Of a stretch of DNA of 18,031 nt, positions 8,246-15,494 are shown in pieces. The translations under genes and the position numbers were made by a program. The DNA comes from Pseudomonadota bacterium. GTDB taxonomy: Bacteria > Pseudomonadota > Gammaproteobacteria > Steroidobacterales > Steroidobacteraceae. The stretch covers positions 1 to 18,031 of the forward strand of contig JAPTUI010000008.1 of NCBI GenBank assembly GCA_028067895.1, in the 5' to 3' direction. The notes below the pieces were generated by a model. The model searched no databases and was not told where the DNA came from. It was given only the letters and a program-made list of their open reading frames with translations. Position 1 is the first letter of the stretch. Every line of letters starts with the position of its first letter.

Positions 8246-9655
8246 ATGCGAGTCCCGAGAAGAATTCACCTGGCCGTGGCGGCGCTCGCCACCGGCGTGC
8301 TGCTCGCACCGGCCGCTCAGGCGGTTCCGAGCTTCGCGCGCCAGACTGGAATGGCCTGTGCCGCCTGCCACACGGTGTTTCCCGAGCTGACGCACTTTGG
8401 CCGTGTCTTCAAGGCCAACGGCTACGTCCTTGACAATCTCAAGCAAGTGCGCGCGGTGAACAGCGACCGTCAGCAGTTGCTGTCGCTCTCGCAGTTGCCG
8501 ACGTTCTCCATCATGACCCAGGTGTCGTACACCTCGCTCAGCAAGCGTCTGCCGGACACCAGCAATCCGGCAGCCCCGGGGCTGACGCAGAACGGGACCG
8601 CAGGCTTCCCGCAGCAACTGAGCTTGTTCTACGCCGGTAAGATCGCACCGCACTTCGGAGTGTTCTCGCAGCTCACCTACGCCAATGACAGTGGCACGAT
8701 CGGCATCGACAATACCGATTTGCGCTTTGCGGACCTCGTGGTCCTGCCGGGCAAGAACACCTTGACCTACGGGGTGTCCCTGAACAACAACCCGACGGTA
8801 CAGGACCTCTGGAACAGCACGCCGGCCTGGGGTTACCCGTACGCGGCGAGCAACGCGATCGTCTCACCGCTCGCGAGTACGGAGATCGATGGTGCATTGG
8901 CCCAGAGCGTCGCGGGGCTGACGGCATACCTGTACTTCGATGAGTCGCTGTATCTGGAGTTCGGCGGCTACCGCTCCGCGCCCCAGGGGCAGACCAATAA
9001 GCTCACCGGGCAGGCCGGACCCCTCGATGGGAGCTTCAGCAACGTGATCGAGGGACTCGCGCCGTATTGGCGCGCCGCGTACGAGTACGACTGGGGCGCA
9101 AACTCGCTCGAAGTGGGCACTTACGGGGCGGACTTCAAGCTGCATCCGGGGGCTGGACAGCCGCTGCAGGGACCCGATAACCGCTTCTTCGATGTGGCCG
9201 AGGACTTCCAGTACCAGTACGTCGGTGAGACCAACATCGTCACCGTGGCCGGTACCAGCATTCATGAGAAGATGCATCTGATTGCGAGCTTTCTCAACGG
9301 CGCCTCGGCCAATCGTGATGACTCGCTCACCACGAACCGCATCTGGGCGAGCTACTACTACCGCCGCCAGTACGGCGGGCAGCTCGCCTGGTTCTCCACG
9401 ACCGGAACCGTCGACAGCGTCCTGTATCCTCCGAACGCGACCAATGGTCCAGGGGTGACGAGCAGCGCGAATGGCTCACCCGATACCAACGGCTTCGTGG
9501 CTCAGGTGGACTACCTGCCTTGGCTGAACGTCAAACTCGCGCTTCAGTACACCCACTACAACCGGTTCAATGGCGGCACGACGAATTACGATGGCGCGGG
9601 GCGCAACGCCTCGGACAACGACAGCGTGTACGCCTTGCTTTGGTACGCATTCTGA
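8246..9655 (+). CDS. Mono-haem cytochrome c fused to outer-membrane beta-barrel (Cyc2-like architecture)
   Basis: 469 residues from the ATG at 8246, chosen because GGAGG at 8234-8238 is 7 bases upstream and a clean signal peptide follows (cut near Ala26, APAAQA/VPSF). A single haem site, CAACH, is at residues 38-42 within FARQTGMACAACHTVFPEL, followed by FGRVFKANGY. The rest is Tyr/Asn/Gly-rich with alternating polar and aromatic strands and ends in YALLWYAF, a terminal Phe typical of outer-membrane barrels. A short N-terminal haem segment followed by a porin is the layout of Cyc2, the outer-membrane cytochrome of iron oxidisers, and of a wider poorly characterised family. The di-haem cytochrome gene follows 10 bases later, suggesting a joint electron-transfer role. 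Electron direction and substrate are not shown by sequence; Fe(II) oxidation is one possibility. Confidence 0.75.
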   Translation: MRVPRRIHLAVAALATGVLLAPAAQAVPSFARQTGMACAACHTVFPELTHFGRVFKANGYVLDNLKQVRAVNSDRQQLLSLSQLPTFSIMTQVSYTSLSKRLPDTSNPAAPGLTQNGTAGFPQQLSLFYAGKIAPHFGVFSQLTYANDSGTIGIDNTDLRFADLVVLPGKNTLTYGVSLNNNPTVQDLWNSTPAWGYPYAASNAIVSPLASTEIDGALAQSVAGLTAYLYFDESLYLEFGGYRSAPQGQTNKLTGQAGPLDGSFSNVIEGLAPYWRAAYEYDWGANSLEVGTYGADFKLHPGAGQPLQGPDNRFFDVAEDFQYQYVGETNIVTVAGTSIHEKMHLIASFLNGASANRDDSLTTNRIWASYYYRRQYGGQLAWFSTTGTVDSVLYPPNATNGPGVTSSANGSPDTNGFVAQVDYLPWLNVKLALQYTHYNRFNGGTTNYDGAGRNASDNDSVYALLWYAF

Positions 9656-9665
9656 GGTGGGAGCC

Positions 9666-10316
9666 ATGAACATGAGCCATACGGTAAGGATTTGGATGCG
9701 TCGGGCGGTGCTGGCCGCTTCGGCGGCGGTGCTCACGGCCGTGAGTCTGCCGAGCGGTGCGCAGGGCGCCCCAACGCCGCCGCAACAGGCCCCGCAACTG
9801 GCGATCGCCGTATGCGGCACCTGTCACGGTGTCGACGGCAACAGCATCAACCCGATGTTTCCGCGACTGGCCGGGCAGAAGGCGTGGTACATCGAGCAGC
9901 AACTGAAAGAGTTTCGTGCCGAGACTCGCGGTGATCCGTACGCGGTCGCCTACATGTGGGGGATGGCGAACCAGCTCTCCGATCCGACCATCGAGGCGCT
10001 GGCGAAGTACTTCTCGAGCCAGACCGCCGGTCCCGGCACGCCGCATCCGGCGGCGATTGTCGCGCGGGGACGTGCGATCTACGAGCACGGCATTCCGGCC
10101 CAGGGAGTGCCTGCCTGCGCGGCATGTCACGGACCGCAGGCGCTCGGCAGCGCCCAGTTCCCGCGTCTGGCGGGCCAGCATGCGGAGTACATCCTGAAGC
10201 AATTGCAGTCCTTTCAGAACAACATGCGTAACGTCGCGATCATGCACGGCGTTGCCCAGACGCTGCATCGCTCACAGATGCGCGCCGTGGCCGATTATCT
10301 CGAGTCGTTGCCTTAA
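9666..10316 (+). CDS. Di-haem cytochrome c, c4 type
   Basis: 216 residues from the ATG at 9666; a second in-frame ATG at 9672 is about equally possible, with GGGAG at 9659-9663 upstream. A signal peptide covers about residues 1-34. Two cytochrome c domains follow: CGTCH at 50-54 and CAACH at 151-155, each followed by an FPRLAGQ motif (65-71 and 165-171). Candidate axial Met ligands are Met97 or Met100 (AYMWGMANQLSD) and Met193 (AIMHGVAQ). Two homologous halves with this spacing are typical of cytochrome c4, a periplasmic electron carrier to terminal oxidases or other acceptors. The gene starts 10 bases after the cytochrome-barrel gene and is followed by a strong terminator, so the two form one transcription unit. 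It is the natural periplasmic partner for the outer-membrane cytochrome. Confidence 0.88.
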   Translation: MNMSHTVRIWMRRAVLAASAAVLTAVSLPSGAQGAPTPPQQAPQLAIAVCGTCHGVDGNSINPMFPRLAGQKAWYIEQQLKEFRAETRGDPYAVAYMWGMANQLSDPTIEALAKYFSSQTAGPGTPHPAAIVARGRAIYEHGIPAQGVPACAACHGPQALGSAQFPRLAGQHAEYILKQLQSFQNNMRNVAIMHGVAQTLHRSQMRAVADYLESLP

Positions 10317-10359
10317 GTCGTTGAATCGATCGCCGCCGCCTCGGCGAACGGCGACTGAT

Positions 10360-10396
10360 CGGGGTTTACCGCCTCCCCCTTCGGCGGTAAACCCCG
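10360..10396 (+). terminator. Strong stem-loop terminator after the cytochrome operon
   Basis: A perfect 14-bp inverted repeat: arm 10360-10373 (CGGGGTTTACCGCC) pairs with 10383-10396 (GGCGGTAAACCCCG) around a 9-base loop. Only a weak T-containing stretch follows (TCTATTCC). It starts 44 bases after the cytochrome c4 stop. It could also stop transcription coming from the right on the other strand. Confidence 0.8.
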
Positions 10397-10412
10397 TCTA
10401 TTCCTTCACGCC

Positions 10413-10643
10413 GTGACCCGGTACGAGCAATTACCGATCTACCAGTCGGCGCTCGTGGTCCCTGTGTACTTCGCGCAGGTGCTGTCGCGCTTCAGCCGAA
10501 CCTAAGAGCACACGCGGCTCAGGTTTCTGCGCGACCAGAGCCGTGCGGTGGTGACTCTGGTCACCAAGGCGAATGCAGCGCGCACCGGGGTTCCCGGCCG
10601 TGCTCCCGGGATTGCAGTTCTGCGGGTCTGCGATGCGAAGGCG
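10413..10643 (+). pseudogene. Decayed Avd-like four-helix-bundle gene (DGR-associated family)
   Basis: From the GTG at 10413 the frame reads YEQLPIYQSALVVPVYF and AQVLSRFSR, then a TAA at 10503-10505. In the same frame, from 10527, it continues LRDQSRAVVTLVTKANAAR, and later AVLRVCDAKA (10614-10643). This order matches what I know of bacterial Avd-like four-helix-bundle proteins: LPIYxxAxxLxVY, then FSRYHKYTLGxxLR, then ANxAR, then a later LRxC segment. Exactly nine codons separate FSR from LRD, where the YHKYTLGxx box is expected, but that box is destroyed and contains the stop. The stretch between ANAAR and VLRVC looks a few codons short, and later parts are not recognisable. Avd proteins are accessory factors of diversity-generating retroelements; related four-helix proteins occur elsewhere. 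No reverse transcriptase or template repeat was found here. Confidence 0.6.
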
Positions 10644-11121
10644 GGAGAGCGTTGTGCGGATCGAGGAGCGCAAATGCACGTCTTGGCGCATCGGCCCGTC
10701 CCGGACAGCGCCGGCCATCTTGTGCCGCGGTTGTGCAGTGCGCGGGGGGCGAAGCGTGTGATTGAAAATGACCCGGCGGTCCGGCGTGCGAATCAGATGC
10801 ACACCGGCCCCAAAAATGCTTGCGCCGTGCGAGTGGGCAGCCGGATTGGCGCGTGTCTCATTGGGCCGCTCACAACGGCTCGGCTCCGATGTCGCAGCGT
10901 CGATCGCGGCGCAGTAGACCCCATCCGCCGCAGCCGCGAGACGGTGAGCACTTGCGTCGATGCTGGAACGCGAGGCGCGGGAACGATTTGCGGCGCATCG
11001 CCGCTTGGCGTTTCGGCACTTTGATTCATTGGGTAGGATTGCCGCGATGCGGCGGGGAGTTTCCTCCTGCATCTCTCGGCCGGGGTCGGGATTCAATCGT
11101 GTCGGTGAGGCGTCGCGCGCC
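10644..11121. other. Gene-poor junction without a supportable gene
   Basis: About 480 bases without a convincing gene. Reading frames on both strands are open for long stretches, as expected in G+C-rich DNA, but their products are Arg/Ser/Pro-rich, lack ribosome sites and resemble no family I know. The stretch lies between the Avd-like remnant and the small gene upstream of the T4SS operon and may be decayed mobile DNA. Confidence 0.5.
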
Positions 11122-11352
11122 TCAGTCAGGCTCCCCGCACGCGCCGCGGGCAATCTCCTCGAGCCACTGACGGATCTCCTGCGCGCTGCAGGCGTTCTGT
11201 GCGTGCAATGTGGCGAGCAGGCCCTGAAGATGCGCCGCGAGTGCAGCCGCAACGGCCTGCGGTGGATGATGCGAGAGCAGAGCAGTGGCCTCATCGAGCG
11301 CCTCGATGCACGTCTCGATCGCCGCAGCTGCGCTGAAGGGCGCCGTATTCAT
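11122..11352 (-). CDS. Small hypothetical protein, divergent from the T4SS operon
   Basis: 76 residues from the ATG at 11352; on the coding strand a GGGGGAG ribosome site lies about 9 bases upstream. In-frame ATGs at 11391 and 11451 would lengthen it by 13 or 33 residues. The product is Ala/Leu-rich and predicted to be all helical (AAIETCIEALDEATALLSHH, then LAAHLQGLLATLHAQ, then SAQEIRQWLEEIA), with three Cys and a mildly acidic C-terminus. The amino-acid pattern looks like a real soluble protein rather than a shadow. I do not recognise a family. It is transcribed away from virB2, so it may share a control region with the T4SS operon; a regulatory or accessory role is only a guess from position. 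Confidence 0.5.
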   Translation of the reverse strand: MNTAPFSAAAAIETCIEALDEATALLSHHPPQAVAAALAAHLQGLLATLHAQNACSAQEIRQWLEEIARGACGEPD

Positions 11353-11530
11353 CGCCTGCAACTCCCCCGTGGTGCGATTTCGCCCCAGCATATCCGTGCG
11401 CGGGGCGACCGCAGCGGTGGGCCGCGCATTTGTGCACCAACTCGCAAGCAAACGGGAGTTCGCGCACTGCGCAACTGCCTAGACTGATCCGCGCGCCGAT
11501 AGGGCGCTCAGTTCCAGCGGGATACCGGCG

Positions 11531-11914
11531 ATGAAAATTACACAGTCGCTGCGCTCGGCTGCCGCACCTGCAGTCAGAATGCATTCCCTGCGCACCGCGC
11601 GGATCGACCCAACGACGGGCGCTTCGGGCGTTTCGGCGCGGATGTGGGCGCGGGTTTTCCTTGCTTCTGCGCTGGTGCTGCCTGCGCTCGCGGCGGCTCA
11701 ATCCTCACCATTTCTCACCGGCGCTACCGCGCTCGAAAGCAACATCCTGGCGTGGCTTACACCAATCGCGGTCATTCTCGTGATGGTGCTCGGGGCCATG
11801 GCGATGGCGAATCGGATCTCCTGGGGCTGGTGCATCGGCGCCATCCTCGGGATTGCGATCGCATTTGGCGCCCCGCAAATCGTCGGTTGGGTGCGCGGTA
11901 TGTTCGGCGTCTAA
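11531..11914 (+). CDS. virB2: T4SS major pilin, VirB2/TrbC family
   Basis: 127 residues from the ATG at 11531. The N-terminus is long: the hydrophobic part of the signal peptide is at residues 39-55 with a likely cut after Ala56 (LPALAAA/QSS). In-frame ATGs at 11579 and 11642 would give a more usual leader, but none of the three has a good ribosome site. The mature part has two transmembrane helices, about 76-94 (WLTPIAVILVMVLGAMAMA) and 101-118 (CIGAILGIAIAFGAPQIV), joined by a short NRISWGW loop, the standard VirB2 pilin layout. VirB2 subunits are stored in the inner membrane and polymerise into the T4SS pilus. It is the first gene of the operon, 12 bases ahead of virB3. Confidence 0.82.
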   Translation: MKITQSLRSAAAPAVRMHSLRTARIDPTTGASGVSARMWARVFLASALVLPALAAAQSSPFLTGATALESNILAWLTPIAVILVMVLGAMAMANRISWGWCIGAILGIAIAFGAPQIVGWVRGMFGV

Positions 11915-11926
11915 GGGCGTAAGCAC

Positions 11927-12316
11927 ATGAACCTGCATAACCCTCCGCTGTGTGCCGATCCGCTGTTTCTCGGGGCGACCCGTCCGCCGATGCGCTGGGG
12001 CGTGACCTACAGCGCACTGCTGTTCAATCTCGTCTTCACGCTCGAGGCTTTTCTGCTCACGCGTAATCTTCTGACGCTGCTGCTCGCGCTGCCAATCCAT
12101 GCCCTGAGCGCGCTGCTATGTGCCCGCGATGCCCGCTATTTCGACCTGTTGCTGCTCGCGGTGCGGACCGGACTGCCGGCGGCGCTCGGCAACCGGTGGA
12201 TCTGGGGAGCTACGAGCTACTCGCCGCTCGTGCTCGATCTGCCGGATCGGGCCGGACGGCGGCGCCGGCAAGCCGAGTGCTGGTGCGGTGCATCGCGGGA
12301 GCGACTCGCATGGTGA
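11927..12316 (+). CDS. virB3: T4SS inner-membrane protein VirB3
   Basis: 129 residues. The N-terminal DPLFLGATRPPMRWGV motif (residues 11-26) is diagnostic of VirB3, followed by hydrophobic segments at about 27-44 and 47-64 and the WGATSYSPL segment near residue 93. The last ~25 residues are Arg-rich and make it somewhat longer than usual VirB3 proteins. VirB3 works with the VirB4 ATPase at the inner membrane in assembly of the secretion channel and pilus. The stop overlaps the virB4 start (ATGGTGA at 12310-12316). The ribosome site before the ATG at 11927 is weak. Confidence 0.85.
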   Translation: MNLHNPPLCADPLFLGATRPPMRWGVTYSALLFNLVFTLEAFLLTRNLLTLLLALPIHALSALLCARDARYFDLLLLAVRTGLPAALGNRWIWGATSYSPLVLDLPDRAGRRRRQAECWCGASRERLAW

Positions 12317-14736
12317 GGCGATCGGCCGGCGCACTGCGGCGCGAGATCGGACTCGGCCGCTACATTCCCTACCGCGCCCACGTGGCGAGCGCCGTCCTGC
12401 GCACTTGCGACGGCGACTATCTGCAGGTCTTTCGTCTCGCCGGACAAAGCTTCGAGAGTGCCGATACCGAACAGATCAACGGATGGCACGATCGCCTGAA
12501 TGTGCTGTGGCGCAACCTCGCCGAGCCTGGCGTGGCGCTGTGGACCCACGTGGTGCGTCGCCGCGCGCCTCTGGCGCAGAGCGCCGATGCGCCGATGCAG
12601 TTCGCCGGTCGGCTGCTCGAGCGCTATCTGCAGCGTCTCAGCGCCGAGCGGCTGATGGTGAACGAACTCTATGTGTCGGTGCTGTATCGCCCCGCCCCCG
12701 GCCGTGCACAGCGCTTGCTGGCCCGGGTGCTCGAGCGGACTCGACCGGCTGATCGGGCGCAGGAACTCGCTGATGCGCTGGAAGTGTGCGCGCGTCTGGC
12801 GCGCACATTGTGCGCATCGCTGTCACGCTACGAGCCGCACCTGCTGAGCTGCTATCGCGAGGCGAACCGCTGGTACTCCGAACCGCTCGAATTTCTGGCT
12901 CTGCTGATTGACGGGGAGCGCCGGCGCGTGCCGCTGCCGCTCGGCCCGCTCGATGCCGCGCTCGGAACGTCACGGGTGTTCTTCGGCAATGAATTGATTG
13001 AATACCGGCTGCTCAGTGCAAGTCGTGTTGGGGCGATGCTCGGCATCAAGGAGTACCCGACCCCGAGCCTGCCGGGCATGCTCGATGCGCTCCTCGCCGC
13101 ACCGTTTGCCTTCGTCCTCACCCAATCGTTCGTGTTCCTCTCCAAGGCGAGCGGCCAGCAGCTGCTCAGCCGCCAAATCAACCGCATGGTGAACGTGGGG
13201 GATTTTGCCCGTTCGCAGGCCGAGGAACTCACCGAGGCGCTCGATGCGCTGACCAGCAATGAGTTCGTGATGGGCGAGCATCACTTCTCGCTGCAGGTTC
13301 TCGCCGATCTCGAGGTGCCGTCCGGCGAGCAGCGCCTCGAGGCGTTCAATCAGCAGCTCGCTCGGGCCCGAGCGCTGCTCGCCGATACCGGCATGACAGT
13401 GGCCCGGGAGGACCTCGGCCTCGAGGCGGCGTTCTGGGCGCAACTGCCGGGCAATTTCGCGCTTCGGCCGCGGTTGGCTCCGATCACGTCCCGAAACTTC
13501 TGCGCGCTCGCGCCGTTTCACAACTTCCCGGCCGGGCGCGCCGTCGGCAATCATTGGGGCGAGTCGCTTGCCATTTTGCAGACGCGCGCTCGCTCGGCGT
13601 TTCACTTCTCACTACATGCCGCGGCCGGGGAGGGCGCGCGGCGCGACACCGGGCACACCTTCATCTGTGGACCGACCGGCTCCGGAAAGACGGCGCTGAT
13701 CGGATTTCTCGTCACGTTGCTGACACGCCAGAACGCCACCCAGGTAATCCTCGACAAGGACCGCGGCCTGGAAATTCTGGTACGCGCGCTCGGCGGCACG
13801 TATCTGCCTCTGCGCAGCGGGGCACCGAGCGGGTTCAACCCGCTGCAGTTGCCGCCCACCGCAGCCAACGTGCAGTTTCTGCACGAGTGGCTCGAACTTC
13901 TCGCGCGCGCCCCGCTCGGCACGGCGCTCTCGGTGCGTGAACTTGCCGACCTCGATCAGGCGCTGCGCGGCACCCTCGCGCTCGATCCACCGGCCCGGCG
14001 TCTGTCTCGACTGCTGGAGTTTCTGGACGCCACCGAGCCGGAGGGCGTGCACGGCCGGCTCGCACGCTGGTGCGAGAGTGCCGGCGGGGAGTATGCCTGG
14101 GTGTTCGACAATCCCGTCGATCAGATCGCCGAGCGGCTCTCGACTGCCCGGCTGTTCGGCTTCGACATCACCGAGTTTCTGGATCAGGAGCGCTGCCGGG
14201 TGCCCATTTCGTTGTACCTGCTGCACCTGGTGCGCGGGTTGCTCGATGGGCGGCGCGTGGTGTGTTGGCTCGATGAGTTCTGGCGGCTCATCGAGGATCC
14301 AGTATTCGAGAAATTCGCCAAGGACGGGCCGAAGACCTGGCGAAAACTCAACGGCGTGATGGTGCTCGCGACACAGAGCGCGAGCGACGTGCTCGCCAGC
14401 CGCATCAGCCGCACGATCATCGAGCAGACCCCGACCAAGATCTTCTTTCCGAACCCGAGCGCCTTCGGCGAAGAGTTGCTCGAGGGGTTCGCGCTGTCGG
14501 GTCGAGAGTTCGCCCTGATCAAGGACGAACTCGCCCCGGGGGCGCGCGCCTTTCTCATCAAGCAGGGTACCCAGAGCGTGGTGTGCCGGCTCGAGCTCAC
14601 GGGACTCGAGGCAGAAATGCAGGTGCTCTCGGCCCGGGCCGGTGGACTACGTCGACTCGATATGCTGCTGCGCGAGCGCGGCGCGGAACCACAGGCGTGG
14701 CTCGAGGCATTTCTCGCCCAACCTGATACCGAGTGA
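12310..14736 (+). CDS. virB4: T4SS ATPase VirB4
   Basis: 808 residues from the ATG at 12310, supported by GGGAG at 12297-12301 and the overlap with the virB3 stop; the frame stays open upstream inside virB3. The N-terminal CagE/TrbE/VirB4 domain is followed by the ATPase domain: Walker A GPTGSGKT at residues 454-461 and Walker B VVCWLDEFW with Asp655-Glu656. The LATQSASDVLASRI and PTKIFFPNPSA segments are typical of VirB4 C-termini. The length is normal for the family and all key residues are present, so it should be active. VirB4 powers pilus assembly and substrate transfer at the inner-membrane base of the T4SS. It lies 17 bases upstream of virB5. Confidence 0.95.
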   Translation: MVRRSAGALRREIGLGRYIPYRAHVASAVLRTCDGDYLQVFRLAGQSFESADTEQINGWHDRLNVLWRNLAEPGVALWTHVVRRRAPLAQSADAPMQFAGRLLERYLQRLSAERLMVNELYVSVLYRPAPGRAQRLLARVLERTRPADRAQELADALEVCARLARTLCASLSRYEPHLLSCYREANRWYSEPLEFLALLIDGERRRVPLPLGPLDAALGTSRVFFGNELIEYRLLSASRVGAMLGIKEYPTPSLPGMLDALLAAPFAFVLTQSFVFLSKASGQQLLSRQINRMVNVGDFARSQAEELTEALDALTSNEFVMGEHHFSLQVLADLEVPSGEQRLEAFNQQLARARALLADTGMTVAREDLGLEAAFWAQLPGNFALRPRLAPITSRNFCALAPFHNFPAGRAVGNHWGESLAILQTRARSAFHFSLHAAAGEGARRDTGHTFICGPTGSGKTALIGFLVTLLTRQNATQVILDKDRGLEILVRALGGTYLPLRSGAPSGFNPLQLPPTAANVQFLHEWLELLARAPLGTALSVRELADLDQALRGTLALDPPARRLSRLLEFLDATEPEGVHGRLARWCESAGGEYAWVFDNPVDQIAERLSTARLFGFDITEFLDQERCRVPISLYLLHLVRGLLDGRRVVCWLDEFWRLIEDPVFEKFAKDGPKTWRKLNGVMVLATQSASDVLASRISRTIIEQTPTKIFFPNPSAFGEELLEGFALSGREFALIKDELAPGARAFLIKQGTQSVVCRLELTGLEAEMQVLSARAGGLRRLDMLLRERGAEPQAWLEAFLAQPDTE

Positions 14737-14753
14737 CCGAACGGAGAAATGCC

Positions 14754-15455
14754 ATGAGACCCCAAGTGTGTGTCTGGGCGGTTTTGCTGATTGCCGTGGC
14801 GCCGGTGGCGAGCGCCCAGTGGGCGGTGATCGACGTGGCGGCCGTTGCACGCCTGAGCGCGGAGCTGCAGACGCTCGATCAGTCGTTGACCACTCAACAG
14901 CAGGAGTTCGGCGCCGCCGAGGCGCAGTTGCGCGGCATGAGTGGTACGCGCGGCATGCAGGACCTGCTCGGCGGCATCCGCCGCAACTATCTGCCGCAAA
15001 CCTGGGGTCAACTGCGTGCTGCCGCCGACGGCCGCCCCGGCAGCTACCCGGGACTCGCCGCGGCGGTCCGCGCGGCGCTGACCGCACACGCCTATCTCAG
15101 TTCCGGGCAGCTTCAGATCCTCTCGCCGAGCGCCCAGCAGCAACTTCTCGCCAACCGGCGCACGGCCGCGCTGCTTGAGGCGATTTCAGCATCCGCACTC
15201 AGTGACGCCAGCGCCCGATTCTCCGGCCTGAAGCAGCTGATCGCGACGATCGGTTCGGCGCGCGACCAGAAGTCGATTCTCGACCTCACGGCGCGCATCG
15301 GTGCAGAGCAGACCATGCTTGAGAACGAGCAGACCAAACTGCGCGTGCTGTTCGCGGCCGCCGAAGCTCAGCAGTGGATCGATCATGAGCGCGAGCGCGA
15401 GGCGGCCATCGCCGCGCAGGGCAACTTCGCCACGCGGTTCCGCCCAACGCCCTGA
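14754..15455 (+). CDS. virB5: T4SS minor pilin/adhesin VirB5-like protein
   Basis: 233 residues from the ATG at 14754, with GGAGA at 14743-14747 six bases upstream; a GTG at 14733 in the same frame is less likely. The signal peptide is residues 1-21 (VWAVLLIAVAPVASA/QWAV). The mature protein is strongly helical and Gln/Ala-rich with long heptad-like stretches (AELQTLDQSLTTQQQEFGAA; later EQTMLENEQTKLRVLFAAAE), as in VirB5/TrbJ. A GIRRNYLPQTW segment is near residue 78. VirB5 proteins are periplasmic or sit at the pilus tip and may contact recipient cells. Sequence conservation in this family is low, so the call rests on position between virB4 and virB6 plus this pattern. Confidence 0.82.
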   Translation: MRPQVCVWAVLLIAVAPVASAQWAVIDVAAVARLSAELQTLDQSLTTQQQEFGAAEAQLRGMSGTRGMQDLLGGIRRNYLPQTWGQLRAAADGRPGSYPGLAAAVRAALTAHAYLSSGQLQILSPSAQQQLLANRRTAALLEAISASALSDASARFSGLKQLIATIGSARDQKSILDLTARIGAEQTMLENEQTKLRVLFAAAEAQQWIDHEREREAAIAAQGNFATRFRPTP

Positions 15456-15494
15456 AGGCGCTTGGCGGGTCAAGGGCAGCACGGGGCAGCGGTC

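Noticed and set aside
10793..11029. 78-codon - strand frame starting MNQSAETPSGDAPQ
   Set aside because: Plausible N-terminus but no ribosome site, and the remainder is Arg-rich low-complexity; not enough to call a gene.
10644..11121. Reverse transcriptase or template repeat of a diversity-generating retroelement
   Set aside because: No YxDD-type motif, no adenine-rich near-repeat and no lectin-like variable region was found in the window.
10431..11294. 287-codon open frame on the - strand in the junction
   Set aside because: It runs antisense through the Avd-like remnant; the product is Arg/Ser-rich, has no ribosome site and matches nothing I know.
11459..11485. TTCGCG / TAGACT as a promoter for the T4SS operon
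   Set aside because: Spacing is only 15 bases and both hexamers match the consensus poorly.
10960..11487. 175-codon + strand frame starting MLEREARERFAAHRR
   Set aside because: The first 30 residues look somewhat protein-like, but the rest is antisense to the better-supported small gene at 11122-11352 and lacks a ribosome site.
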